A stretch of DNA of 64,000 nucleotides, taken from Sinorhizobium fredii NGR234 (GTDB lineage: Bacteria; Pseudomonadota; Alphaproteobacteria; Rhizobiales; Rhizobiaceae). Shown piece by piece: positions 35,956 to 44,307 of this stretch (positions are counted from its first letter, which is position 1; each line of letters begins with the position of its first letter). The translations under genes were made by a program, and so were the position numbers. The notes beneath the pieces were generated by a model. That model was not told the DNA's origin. It worked only from the letters and a program-made list of their open reading frames with translations, and ran no database searches. The stretch is taken from the NCBI RefSeq assembly GCF_000018545.1, contig NC_012586.1, forward strand, positions 1,736,001 through 1,800,000. Reading direction: 5' to 3'.

Positions 35956-36723
35956 TCAGATCGTGCCGGCGACCCGCTCCAGAATGTCGAGGTAGCCGTC
36001 GACCTCCCAGGCAGAACGGCCGATGAAGAGGCCGTCGACATGGGGCTGCGCGATCAGTTCCTCGCAGTTTCCAGGATTGACGCTGCCTCCGTAGAGCACC
36101 GGCACGGCGACGCCGAGCGCCGCCTCGGCCACCTCGGCAATCCGCTGGTGGCGGGCATCGGCGTAATCGGCGGTCGCCGGTATGCCGTTGACGCCGATCG
36201 CCCAGACGGGCTCGTAGGCGAGCAGGATCGGCGCCTGTTTCGCGGCGCCATCGAGGAGCGCGAACGCCCCTTCCACCTGACGCTTCAACACCGCATCGGC
36301 CTCGCCCGCCTCCCGTTCGGCGAGCGTCTCGCCAATGCAGATCAACGGAACGAGGCCATGCCTGACGGCCGCCGCCGTCTTGAGACCGACGCTGCGATCG
36401 GTCTCGCCAAAATGTTCGCGCCGCTCGCTGTGACCGAGTTCGACAAGATCGAGCCCGCAATCCTTCAGCATCAGGGGGGAGATTTCGCCGGTCCAGGCGC
36501 CGGCATCCTCCCAATGCATGTTCTGTGCGCCGATCTTGACGCTCGTCTCCTTCAGTCTCTCCTTCATCTCGCGGACCACTGTGAACGGCGGAATGACGAA
36601 ACGCTGGATGCGGTCGTCACGCTTCGCATCGGCGGCCGCAAGCCCATCGGCGAAGGCGATCGCCTCCGAGAGCGTCTTGTTCATCTTCCAGCTGGTACCG
36701 ACCCAGAGCCGCGACTTGCTCAT
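35956..36723 (-). CDS. tpiB: Triose-phosphate isomerase paralogue (TpiB/EryH)
   Basis: A 255-residue TIM barrel. [12 protein letters not shown] replaces the usual GNWKMN, catalytic His is in [17 protein letters not shown], catalytic Glu in [12 protein letters not shown], and the phosphate loop is in [11 protein letters not shown] and GLFIGRSAW. In characterised ery loci this paralogue (EryH) isomerises L-erythrulose 1-phosphate to D-erythrulose 4-phosphate rather than serving glycolysis. It overlaps the upstream regulator gene by 4 bases (ATGA) and is followed by rpiB, the standard eryR-tpiB-rpiB order of rhizobia. Confidence 0.92.
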   Translation of the reverse strand: MSKSRLWVGTSWKMNKTLSEAIAFADGLAAADAKRDDRIQRFVIPPFTVVREMKERLKETSVKIGAQNMHWEDAGAWTGEISPLMLKDCGLDLVELGHSERREHFGETDRSVGLKTAAAVRHGLVPLICIGETLAEREAGEADAVLKRQVEGAFALLDGAAKQAPILLAYEPVWAIGVNGIPATADYADARHQRIAEVAEAALGVAVPVLYGGSVNPGNCEELIAQPHVDGLFIGRSAWEVDGYLDILERVAGTI

Positions 36724-37511
36724 GTCTTCTCCGCCATTTGCCGATCCTCGACCGTGATGAGCTTGACGCCGGCATCGCCGAGCGCTGCGGCATGGCCTTG
36801 CGAAACCTCTCTGCCGGTCAGCACCGCATCGAAGACCTCGAGCCCGGTCAGGTAATGCAGGGCCGGGCGCCCGAACTTGTCGTGGTCGACGAGCAGGTAT
36901 TTGCGCGTCGCCGATTTCACCATCTGGCGCTTCGTCTGCACGACCTCCTGGTCCTGGTGGAAGGCGGTTGCGCCTTCGATCGCCGAACTCGACAGGAAGG
37001 CGACGTCGGCTCTGAGCGAACGCAGCGCCTCCTCGGTGACGATGCCGAAGAAGCCGTTGAATTTCTTGCTGTACTGGCCGCCGAGCGCGATTAGGCTGAT
37101 GCCCGGCGCGCCCGACAGCTCGACAATGACGCCGAGATTGTTGGTAATGACGGTGAGCGGGCGGATATCCTTGACGCAGGCGGCGATCGCGCCGGCCGTG
37201 GAGCTGTCGTCGATGATGATGCTTTGGCCCGGTTCGATCAGCGTCACGGCATGTTCGGCAATCCGCCGTTTCTCAGCCGTGGCGATCTTCTCGCGGTAGC
37301 GGAAATCGCTCTCGAACTGCGGGCTCGACTGGATCGACGCGCCCCCATGCACCTTGCGCAAAAGCCCGGCCTGCTCCAGGTCGTCGAGGTCGCGATGCAC
37401 GGTCATCTTGCTGACGCCGAAGCGAATCGAAAGGTCTTCGACGGAGGCCGTTCCCGCCTCCATCAACACGTCCATGATCGCCTGTCGCCTGTCTTCCGGC
37501 TTCACTGTCAT
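36720..37511 (-). CDS. eryR: DeoR-family regulator (EryR-like)
   Basis: A 263-residue DeoR-type repressor: the N-terminal helix-turn-helix (RRQAIMDVLMEAGTASVEDL, FGVSKMTVHRDLDDLEQAGLL) and the DeoR C-terminal sugar-phosphate sensor domain (IIIDDSSTAGAIAACV, GGQYSKKFNGFFGIVTEEAL, KYLLVDHDKFGRPAL). The start at 37511 follows AAGGGACG. Two direct repeats 21 bases apart in the 103-base gap upstream are good operator candidates, implying an internal promoter for eryR-tpiB-rpiB. The likely effector is a tetrulose phosphate. Confidence 0.9.
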   Translation of the reverse strand: MTVKPEDRRQAIMDVLMEAGTASVEDLSIRFGVSKMTVHRDLDDLEQAGLLRKVHGGASIQSSPQFESDFRYREKIATAEKRRIAEHAVTLIEPGQSIIIDDSSTAGAIAACVKDIRPLTVITNNLGVIVELSGAPGISLIALGGQYSKKFNGFFGIVTEEALRSLRADVAFLSSSAIEGATAFHQDQEVVQTKRQMVKSATRKYLLVDHDKFGRPALHYLTGLEVFDAVLTGREVSQGHAAALGDAGVKLITVEDRQMAEKT

Positions 37512-37586
37512 CGTCCCTTCGGTGCGGATCCAGCCCCCATCCCAACGAGAACATAACACGGATATGTGATCTTTCAACTCATTATA

Positions 37587-37617
37587 TGTTATTTTGTGAC
37601 ATTACATTGTTATTTTA
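37587..37617. promoter_or_regulatory. Direct-repeat operator upstream of eryR
   Basis: TGTTATTTTG (37587-37596) and TGTTATTTTA (37608-37617) repeat with a 21-base period, two helical turns. The tract is strikingly AT-rich. The second copy overlaps the eryC stop codon. Direct repeats on one helix face are typical of DeoR-family operators. Confidence 0.6.
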
Positions 37618-38541
37618 CCGGTCATTAAACCCCGTATCGATGTGAGGCTCCCAGAACGCCACCGACTCCCGGATCATCTCGACCACCCGGTGATCGGTCG
37701 GCTCGCGTTCGCGGAACGACAGTTCAAGGCAGATCTCGTTGTCCGTCCCGCCGCCCTTCCTGACGGCATCGAGCAGGCGCTCCGGCGTGATGCGACCGTC
37801 CCTGTTGTAGGCGGCGGTAAAGGGCCAATGGCCACCCTTGTTCATCGACGACTGCTTAATATGGATGATCGGCGATTGCCGCGGAAAGGCCTCCGCCCAG
37901 GCATAGGGATCGACATCGGCGGGGTTGTCCGAGGTCACGTCGCCGTGGTCGATATCGACCATCATCTTCATCGGGATCGGCAGCTCGGCCTCGGCGAAAC
38001 GGCGGTCGAGCGCCCGGCATGCATCGATCGTATGGCCGAATTCACGGCCGACCGACATCGGCTCCCAGAAGACATAGGAAAGACCCGCCGCCTTGGCGTG
38101 CTCCGCCACCTCGCGCCAGCAGTCGAAGGCGATCGCCATCAGTTCCTCGCGCCGCACCGGCTCGTCGTAATCCTTGAGGGTGAAGATCGCGAACTGCGTG
38201 CCGATGCCGGAGGCGCCGAGTTCGGCCGCGATATCGGCGAAGGTCTTGAACCAGTCGACATAGTAGCGGCGCACATCGGGGTCCGGATGGCCGAAGTGGT
38301 TGAGCCGACCATAGGGACCGGTCATCCCTGAGGTGATCTTCACGCCGGTGCGGACAAGGGCCGCCCGGAATTGCCGGGTTACCTTCCTGATTGTCGCCGC
38401 CGGCCAGGCCGGATTGACGAATTCGTGGGTGAGTTGCACGTAGCCGATCCGGATCTTCTCGGCGATCGTGTCGATCAGGTCGTCCGGCTCGGCAAAGCGG
38501 TTGACGAGTGGATTGGTGTTGAGCGACAGCGTGAAGGCCAT
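37615..38541 (-). CDS. eryC: Sugar-phosphate isomerase/epimerase (EryC-like TIM barrel)
   Basis: A 308-residue xylose-isomerase-like TIM barrel. Metal ligands of the fold can be placed in YVFWEPMSVGREFGHT (Glu), MMVDIDHGDVTS (Asp/His), PIIHIKQSS (His) and EICLELSFRER (Glu). Length and features match EryC, which in Brucella epimerises L-tetrulose 4-phosphate toward D-erythrulose 4-phosphate. Two bases of context argue for that role: an EryA kinase and EryB dehydrogenase upstream, and tpiB/rpiB downstream. It starts 14 bases after the HAD gene. Confidence 0.88.
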   Translation of the reverse strand: MAFTLSLNTNPLVNRFAEPDDLIDTIAEKIRIGYVQLTHEFVNPAWPAATIRKVTRQFRAALVRTGVKITSGMTGPYGRLNHFGHPDPDVRRYYVDWFKTFADIAAELGASGIGTQFAIFTLKDYDEPVRREELMAIAFDCWREVAEHAKAAGLSYVFWEPMSVGREFGHTIDACRALDRRFAEAELPIPMKMMVDIDHGDVTSDNPADVDPYAWAEAFPRQSPIIHIKQSSMNKGGHWPFTAAYNRDGRITPERLLDAVRKGGGTDNEICLELSFREREPTDHRVVEMIRESVAFWEPHIDTGFNDR

Positions 38542-38555
38542 GGCCGGTCTCCTGG

Positions 38556-39401
38556 CTACCAGAGAAATCTCGGGAGAATGAAATCGGGCGTGACGCCGTG
38601 CTCGTCGAAGAGCCTCCGACGCTCTTCCTCCGACTGGTGCTCGAGAATGCCGGTGGTGACCAGTACCGATCCGAGTCCGGCTCCGGTCGCGCCGGCAATG
38701 TCATGCTCGATGCTGTCACCGATCGCACAGACCCGCGCCGGATCGGGCCGGCCGAGGAAATCGAGCGCCAAGTCGTAGATGTCGGGGAACGGCTTGCCGA
38801 TCCAGCGCACCTTGCCGCCAAGCCCTTCATAGAGCTCGGCGATGCGGCCGGCGCCGAAGGCTTGGCCGCTCGGCGTCAGCATCACCTTGTCCGGATTGGT
38901 GCAGAGACAGGGAACACCGCGCCGCGCCGCCGGTCGAAGCAGGTCCTCGTAATGGGCAAGCGGATAGACGTCGCCCTCGCTTGCCGCGATGAGCACGATA
39001 TCGGCCGCCTCGCCGCTATCGGTCCGGACGAGATCGAGACCGTTGAGCGGTGACAGGTCTCCGTCGCGGCTGACCAGCAGGCATTTGCGCGTCCCGCCCG
39101 CCGTGGCCGCCGCTTCCTGGTTCAGAAGCTGCCAGGCAACCTCCCCCGAGGTCAGGAACCAGTCCCAGCTGCCGGGCTCGAAGCCGAGCTCTGCCAGCCG
39201 GCGGTCGTTTTCGGCCGAGCGCTTGCCGGAATTCGATAGAATGATGATCCGCTTGCCGGCCGTCTTCAGGCGGACGAGCGTCTCGGCGGCACCGGGATAG
39301 GGGCCGCGCCCGTCTCGCAAGACCCCGAATTGATCGACCAGGAAGGCATCATAGGCGTCGGCGATCACGGATAGGCCGAGGATTGTACGAACGGCGCTCA
39401 T
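38556..39401 (-). CDS. HAD-superfamily hydrolase (TIGR01459-like)
   Basis: A 281-residue class IIA-type HAD protein. Motif I is FLVDQFGVLRDG (nucleophile Asp23; the residue two further on is Phe, as in the DVWG-type alphaproteobacterial subfamily), motif II IILSNSGKR, and motif IV CAIGDSIEHDIAGATGAG with a preceding WIGKPFPDIYDLAL. It probably dephosphorylates a sugar phosphate, perhaps as a detoxifying or overflow enzyme for the phosphorylated intermediates of this operon. It overlaps the upstream kinase gene by 4 bases. It is not part of the standard eryABCD set. Confidence 0.82.
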   Translation of the reverse strand: MSAVRTILGLSVIADAYDAFLVDQFGVLRDGRGPYPGAAETLVRLKTAGKRIIILSNSGKRSAENDRRLAELGFEPGSWDWFLTSGEVAWQLLNQEAAATAGGTRKCLLVSRDGDLSPLNGLDLVRTDSGEAADIVLIAASEGDVYPLAHYEDLLRPAARRGVPCLCTNPDKVMLTPSGQAFGAGRIAELYEGLGGKVRWIGKPFPDIYDLALDFLGRPDPARVCAIGDSIEHDIAGATGAGLGSVLVTTGILEHQSEEERRRLFDEHGVTPDFILPRFLW

Positions 39402-40681
39402 AGCACGCCCGCCTTTCTCGCGCCGGAAAGCGCCAGCCGCGCTGTGCCGGCGGCCGCCTCCTCGGATTTGGCCGGCAGAAACGGCACGCCGAGTTTGCGC
39501 TCACGGATCGCCGCCCAGGCCGGGTTCCTGGCGCCGCCGCCGACGGTGCGGACCGAGCAAAGCCGGGGGCTGCCAAGTGAGACGAGCCGTTCATAGGCCA
39601 GTGCCTCGACGCCGGCGATCCCTTCGAAGATTGCCTTGAGGAAGTCGCCGTCTTCTGCGGGGCGCGGCGTCATGCGCGGCATCAGCTGCGGATCGGCGAT
39701 CGGGAAGCGTTCGCCGGGCTTGGTCAGCGGGTAGAAATCGAACCCTGTCTCGGTCGCGGGATCGATGGTTTTGGAAAGTTCGGCGATCCGCTCGGCGCTG
39801 AAATGGGCGGCGAGGACCGCACCGCCCGTGTTCGAAGCACCGCCGGCAAGCCACATGTCGCCGATCCGGTGGCTGTAGAGCCCGTATTCCGGGGCAAACA
39901 GCGGCCGGTCCGACAGCATCTTCACCGTCAGGGTCGTGCCGAGCGCGCTGACGCCGTCGCCCGGCCTGTCCGCGCTGGTGGCCAGGAACGAGGCACAGCC
40001 GTCTGTCGTGCCGGCAACGACGACCACGTCGCCCGGCAGGCCGAAGGCATCCGCTGCCGCAGGCGAAAGCGTCGCAACCGGTGCGCCGGCCGGCAGGACG
40101 TCCGGCAGCAGTCCGGTCCGCGCGCCGGTCCGCGCCAGCCAGTCCGGCCAGCAACGGCTGGCCGGATCGTAGCCGGTCTTCAGCGCATTGTTCTCGTCGC
40201 TAACGTCGTAGAGGCCGGTAAAATGCCCGGCGAGCCAATCGGCCTGGTGGATCACGCGGAAGACGCCGGGGAGCGATTGAAACGCCAGGAGCTTGGCGAC
40301 ACCGGAGGTCGCGCCGTGGGCGGCGCTTTCCTTCGGCGCATGCGCGGCAATGCTGTCGAGAATGGCGGGGTCTGCGACCGGGTCGTTATACATCAGCGGA
40401 GTCGCAAGCGGCGCCCCGTCGGCGGCAACCGGCAGCATCGTGCCGGAGGTGCCGTCGATGCTGATCGCCCGCACGCGCGCCGGAGCGATCGTCGCCAGCG
40501 TCTCCAGAAGCGCTGCCTGCAGCGCCTTCCACCAGCCGAGCGGATCACGATGGTCCCCGGAAAAGACAGCGAGCTTGGCTGCACCCGTCGCGACGATGTC
40601 GCCGGCACTATCCATCGCAACGGCACGTGCCCCGGAGGTGCCGACATCGATGCCGAGGACGAGCCCGTCTTCCCCACTCAT
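39398..40681 (-). CDS. FGGY-family carbohydrate kinase (second kinase of the operon)
   Basis: A 427-residue FGGY kinase. The N-terminal phosphate motif is LGIDVGTSGARAVAMD, with SIDGTSGTMLPV, the FGGY signature region around GGASNTGGAVLAAHF, and the adenosine motif TVGGGARNPAWAAIRERKLGVP. It is shorter than EryA (427 against 525 residues) and closer in pattern to xylulo-/ribulokinase-like members. Since the operon already has an EryA kinase, this enzyme likely phosphorylates a keto-sugar for the adjacent class II aldolase. It overlaps genes on both sides by 4 bases, so it is firmly part of the operon. Confidence 0.88.
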   Translation of the reverse strand: MSGEDGLVLGIDVGTSGARAVAMDSAGDIVATGAAKLAVFSGDHRDPLGWWKALQAALLETLATIAPARVRAISIDGTSGTMLPVAADGAPLATPLMYNDPVADPAILDSIAAHAPKESAAHGATSGVAKLLAFQSLPGVFRVIHQADWLAGHFTGLYDVSDENNALKTGYDPASRCWPDWLARTGARTGLLPDVLPAGAPVATLSPAAADAFGLPGDVVVVAGTTDGCASFLATSADRPGDGVSALGTTLTVKMLSDRPLFAPEYGLYSHRIGDMWLAGGASNTGGAVLAAHFSAERIAELSKTIDPATETGFDFYPLTKPGERFPIADPQLMPRMTPRPAEDGDFLKAIFEGIAGVEALAYERLVSLGSPRLCSVRTVGGGARNPAWAAIRERKLGVPFLPAKSEEAAAGTARLALSGARKAGVL

Positions 40682-41733
40682 TGCAGCACCTGCCCGGCCC
40701 GGTTCAGCTGTTGGCGGTATTTCTCCGCATCCCAGCCGAGCAACTCGGCATTTTCGGCATCCGTCAGATAGCGCAGCCGGGCGCTCGCCGGGATGCGTGC
40801 GGCCACATCCGAAAGGCAGCGGGCCATGGCAAGCGCGCCGGCGGACGCATCCTTCAGCACCAACGCCCCCTTGCCGGGGAACAGAAGGAGCGGTGGCAGC
40901 GCCCCTCCGGCGCCACGAAAGCGCTCCTCGATCGAAAGGGCGGTATCCCCGGGCGCGGCGATGACCGAACCCTTGCCGAGAAAGATCACATGGTCGGGAT
41001 AGAGGCTGCCGCCGGCAGCGATCCTGCAGCTTTCGAGATCGGTCGCGGCATCATGCAGCCTTTCGTCATCCGGAAGTCTGTAGGCGCTGTTGACGGCCAG
41101 GCGTGCAAGCGCCTGGAAATCAGCTGCCGGAGCCTGGCGCACGAGCCCGCCAAAGCGATCGGAGACCTCGACAAGAAGAAGCGCCGCGTCCTCGATCGTA
41201 TCGCCGGCGACCGCGAGGCCGTGATTGCCGAGCACCAGCACGGACGTCTCCGCATCGATCCGTTCGCCGATCGCTCTCGCAAGCGGCAGGCCGGGGCGCG
41301 CATAAGGAACGAAGGCGTAGGGAATGTCGGCAAGTCTTTCAGCCGCGATCGCCGCGGCATTGGTCTGCACCACGGTTGCGATTGTCGACACGCAATGGAC
41401 ATGGATCACCACCTTCTGCGGCAACAACGCGTGCACGGTGGTCTCGATCGACGGCCTGAGCCCGGAAGGGTTGAGCTCCCGGATGACGAAATCCTGCGCC
41501 CTCTCCGCCGCCGGATCGCCTCGCTCCAGGGCATCGAGCAGCGGGTCGAGCGCGACCGGCACCATGATGTCATCGGCATGCGCCTGGGCGAGCCAGAGTC
41601 CCGAGGCCTTGATCCAGAGAGTATCGCCCTCCTTGATCGAGGTATTTCCGCCTGCACCCTGGACAAGCTCCGGATCGGCGCCGATGCGCGCCGATAGATC
41701 CAGAAGCGCTTCGAACTCGGAGCTTCGCAACAT
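40678..41733 (-). CDS. Class II aldolase/adducin-family protein
   Basis: A 351-residue zinc aldolase homologue. Recognisable parts are QGAGGNTSIKEGDTLWIKASG, the metal site VVIHVHCVSTIA (HxH) and LVLGNHGLAVAG (third His). The C-terminal extension beyond the roughly 220-residue aldolase core resembles the N-terminal part of long RhaD-type proteins, but the dehydrogenase half is absent. It probably cleaves a ketose 1-phosphate made by the neighbouring kinase into DHAP and an aldehyde. ATG at 41733 has AAAGGGGC upstream; an ATG at 41751 overlapping the eryB stop is the alternative. Confidence 0.85.
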   Translation of the reverse strand: MLRSSEFEALLDLSARIGADPELVQGAGGNTSIKEGDTLWIKASGLWLAQAHADDIMVPVALDPLLDALERGDPAAERAQDFVIRELNPSGLRPSIETTVHALLPQKVVIHVHCVSTIATVVQTNAAAIAAERLADIPYAFVPYARPGLPLARAIGERIDAETSVLVLGNHGLAVAGDTIEDAALLLVEVSDRFGGLVRQAPAADFQALARLAVNSAYRLPDDERLHDAATDLESCRIAAGGSLYPDHVIFLGKGSVIAAPGDTALSIEERFRGAGGALPPLLLFPGKGALVLKDASAGALAMARCLSDVAARIPASARLRYLTDAENAELLGWDAEKYRQQLNRAGQVLQ

Positions 41734-41747
41734 CGCCTGCCCCTTTC

Positions 41748-43259
41748 TCATGCTGCTGCCTGCTGGCCCTCGAGCCAGCCGCTGAAGGACCGCTTTTCGG
41801 CTTCGCTCATATGCAGTCCATGCTTGGTGCGGCGCTGGAGCAGGTCTTCCACTGTCCGCGCCCATTCTGTCTCGATCAGGAAGCGGGCCTCTCGCTCGCG
41901 GAAGAGGCGGCTGAAGGCGGTGCCGAGTTCCTCGAGCGAATTGGCGTCGCCGATCAGCGCATGGGTCCGCGTGCCGTAGAGCCTTGCATAATGTTTGGCG
42001 AGATCGGCCGGCAGCCAGCGATAGCGGCTCCGGAGCTCGCCGAGGAACCGGTCGAAATCCGCGTCCGCCATGTCGCCGCCCGGCAGATGGGCGCGCGCCG
42101 TCCAGGCCGGTCCGATCTTCGGAAAAAAGGGCTTCAGCCGTTCCAATGCATGCTCGGAAAGCTTGCGGAAGGTGGTGATCTTGCCTCCGAAGACGGACAG
42201 CAGCGGCGCCTCTCCGTTTGCCGCATCCAGCTCGAAAATATAGTCGCGCGTCACGGCCGACGGATTTTCGGCATTGTCGTCATAGAGCGGCCTGACACCC
42301 GAGAAGCTCTGGATGATGTCCGCATCGCTAAGCTGCTGCTTGAAATAGCGGTTCACCGATTTCACGAGATAGGCGATCTCGTCGGCGTCAGCCGCGACGT
42401 CCTCCGGCCGACCGTCGTAGGGGATGTCGGTGGTGCCGATCAGCGCCAGATCGTTCTGATAGGGGTTGATGAAGATGACGCGCTTGTCGGGATTCTGGAC
42501 GAGATAGGCCTGTCGCCCCTCCCAGAACTTCGGCACGACGATATGGCTGCCCTTGACGAGCCGCACGCTGCGCCGGGAATTGAGCCCGGCGACCCGGCCG
42601 ATCACGTCGTTGACCCAGGGGCCGGCAGTGTTGACCACGCAGCGCGCCCGAACTTCGGCCTTCGCGCCGGTCACGGCGTCGGTCATCTCGACATGCCAGA
42701 GATCGCCGCGGCGGCGGATGTTCGAACAGGCGGTGCGGGTCAGGATACGGGCGCCCCGTTGTTCGGCATCGAGCGCATTCAGGACGACGAGCCGGGCATC
42801 GTCCACCCAACAGTCGGAATATTCGAAAGCCCTGCGATAGGCCGGCTTGATCGGCGCACCTTCCGGCGCCGTCCTGAGGTCGAGCGTCCGCGTGCCCGGC
42901 AGGCGCTTGCGGCCGCCGAGATGGTCATAGAGTAAGAGCCCGAGGCGGACGAGCCATGCCGGCCGGTCGACGGGATTGTGCGGCAGCACGAAGCGCATCG
43001 GCCAGATGATGTGCGGCGCCGATTGGAGCAGCACCTCGCGCTCGATCAAAGCCTCGCGCACCAGACGGAACTCGTAATATTCGAGATAGCGCAAGCCGCC
43101 ATGGACGAGCTTTCCGGACCGTGAGCTGGTGCCCTGCGCAAGATCGTCCTTCTCGCAGAGCAGCACGGAAAGACCACGTCCCGCCGCATCGCGGGCAATG
43201 CCCGCGCCGTTGATGCCGCCGCCGATGACGAAAAGATCGTATGTGCGGGTGTCGCTCAT
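41748..43259 (-). CDS. eryB: Erythritol-phosphate/glycerol-3-phosphate dehydrogenase family (EryB-like)
   Basis: A 503-residue FAD-dependent dehydrogenase of the GlpD fold: VIGGGINGAGIARDAAGRGL (FAD), SSRSGKLVHGGLRYLEYYEFRLVREAL, CVVNTAGPWVND, and VFGGKITTFRKL with a C-terminal GlpD cap domain. In ery loci EryB oxidises erythritol phosphate to a tetrulose phosphate at the inner membrane face, passing electrons to quinone. Length and position in an operon with EryA, EryC and EryD homologues favour EryB over a housekeeping GlpD. Sequence alone cannot exclude glycerol 3-phosphate as substrate. Confidence 0.88.
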   Translation of the reverse strand: MSDTRTYDLFVIGGGINGAGIARDAAGRGLSVLLCEKDDLAQGTSSRSGKLVHGGLRYLEYYEFRLVREALIEREVLLQSAPHIIWPMRFVLPHNPVDRPAWLVRLGLLLYDHLGGRKRLPGTRTLDLRTAPEGAPIKPAYRRAFEYSDCWVDDARLVVLNALDAEQRGARILTRTACSNIRRRGDLWHVEMTDAVTGAKAEVRARCVVNTAGPWVNDVIGRVAGLNSRRSVRLVKGSHIVVPKFWEGRQAYLVQNPDKRVIFINPYQNDLALIGTTDIPYDGRPEDVAADADEIAYLVKSVNRYFKQQLSDADIIQSFSGVRPLYDDNAENPSAVTRDYIFELDAANGEAPLLSVFGGKITTFRKLSEHALERLKPFFPKIGPAWTARAHLPGGDMADADFDRFLGELRSRYRWLPADLAKHYARLYGTRTHALIGDANSLEELGTAFSRLFREREARFLIETEWARTVEDLLQRRTKHGLHMSEAEKRSFSGWLEGQQAAA

Positions 43260-43269
43260 CGCCGCCCCC

Positions 43270-44307
43270 TCAGCACGGATTGACCGGCGGCAGGCCGGCG
43301 ATGTAGCGGCGCACCTCCTCCGCCGCCATTTCCGCCGCATGAGTGACGGTCCTGACCGAGGCGCCGGCAATATGCGGCGTGAGGGTGACGTTGGGCAGCT
43401 TGAGCAACGGCCAGTCTTCCGGCACCGGCTCGACCGCGAAGGTCTCCAGCATGGCGCTCGACAGATGGCCGCTGACAAGGCTCTCATAGAGCGCCTCATA
43501 GTCGCAGAGCGGCCCGCGTGCGGTGTTCACGAAGACCGCCCCCGGCTTCATCTTCGCGAAGGTCTCCGCATTCATCATGTTCCGCGTCTCCGCCGTGACG
43601 CGCGGGTGCAGCGTCACCACGTCCGATCGGGCCAGCAGGTCGTCGCGCGAGACATGCTCGACGCCGGCATTGCGGTCCTCGGCGCTCAACTGCACATAGG
43701 GATCATGGACGAGTACCTCGGTGCCGAAGGCACGCAGCAGCCGGACGACCTTGGTGCCGATATTGCCGTAGCCGATAACGCCGATCGTCAGTTCCGAGAG
43801 TTCCCGTCCCGTGCGGTCGGCACGGTAGAGATCGCCCCGCCATTCGCCCTTACGCAATGCTTCGTGGCCGACCCGGATCAGCCGCGTCTCGGCGAGGATG
43901 GCGCCGATGGTGAATTCCGCGACGGCACTCGCATTGCGGCCGGGCGTGTTGACGACCCGGACGCCGGCATCGCGGGCGGCATCCATGTCGATATTGACCG
44001 GACCGCCGCGGGAGACGGCGACCAGCTTCAGGCGCGGCAGTTCGGAAAACATCGCCCGAGACAAGGGCGCAAGCTGCGTCACCAGGATTTCCGCATCGCC
44101 AATGAAATCAACGATTTCCTTGGGTTTGCCAAGATATTCCTTCAGCCCGTCCATGCCTTCGACGGCGTAGCCATGTTCCATCGGCACGTCCGGCCAGGGC
44201 TGTTCGAGCGTACGGATGTCGTGCCCGTCGCCGCAAGCCGCGACGATCTTGTCGCGGAACACATCCGGCAACATGAACCGGTCGCCGATGATGGCTATCT
44301 TCTTCAT
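43270..44307 (-). CDS. D-isomer-specific 2-hydroxyacid dehydrogenase
   Basis: A 345-residue NAD-dependent dehydrogenase of the SerA/GyaR type. The Rossmann motif is GVIGYGNIGTKVV, the catalytic Arg lies in VNTARGPLCDY, a Glu in ETFAVEPVPEDWP and the His in TLTPHIAGAS. There is no ACT domain. In this operon it may oxidise or reduce a sugar acid produced as a branch or by-product, such as a tetronate. It overlaps the eryA stop by 4 bases. It is an unusual partner for erythritol genes and hints at a broader substrate range of the operon. Confidence 0.87.
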   Translation of the reverse strand: MKKIAIIGDRFMLPDVFRDKIVAACGDGHDIRTLEQPWPDVPMEHGYAVEGMDGLKEYLGKPKEIVDFIGDAEILVTQLAPLSRAMFSELPRLKLVAVSRGGPVNIDMDAARDAGVRVVNTPGRNASAVAEFTIGAILAETRLIRVGHEALRKGEWRGDLYRADRTGRELSELTIGVIGYGNIGTKVVRLLRAFGTEVLVHDPYVQLSAEDRNAGVEHVSRDDLLARSDVVTLHPRVTAETRNMMNAETFAKMKPGAVFVNTARGPLCDYEALYESLVSGHLSSAMLETFAVEPVPEDWPLLKLPNVTLTPHIAGASVRTVTHAAEMAAEEVRRYIAGLPPVNPC

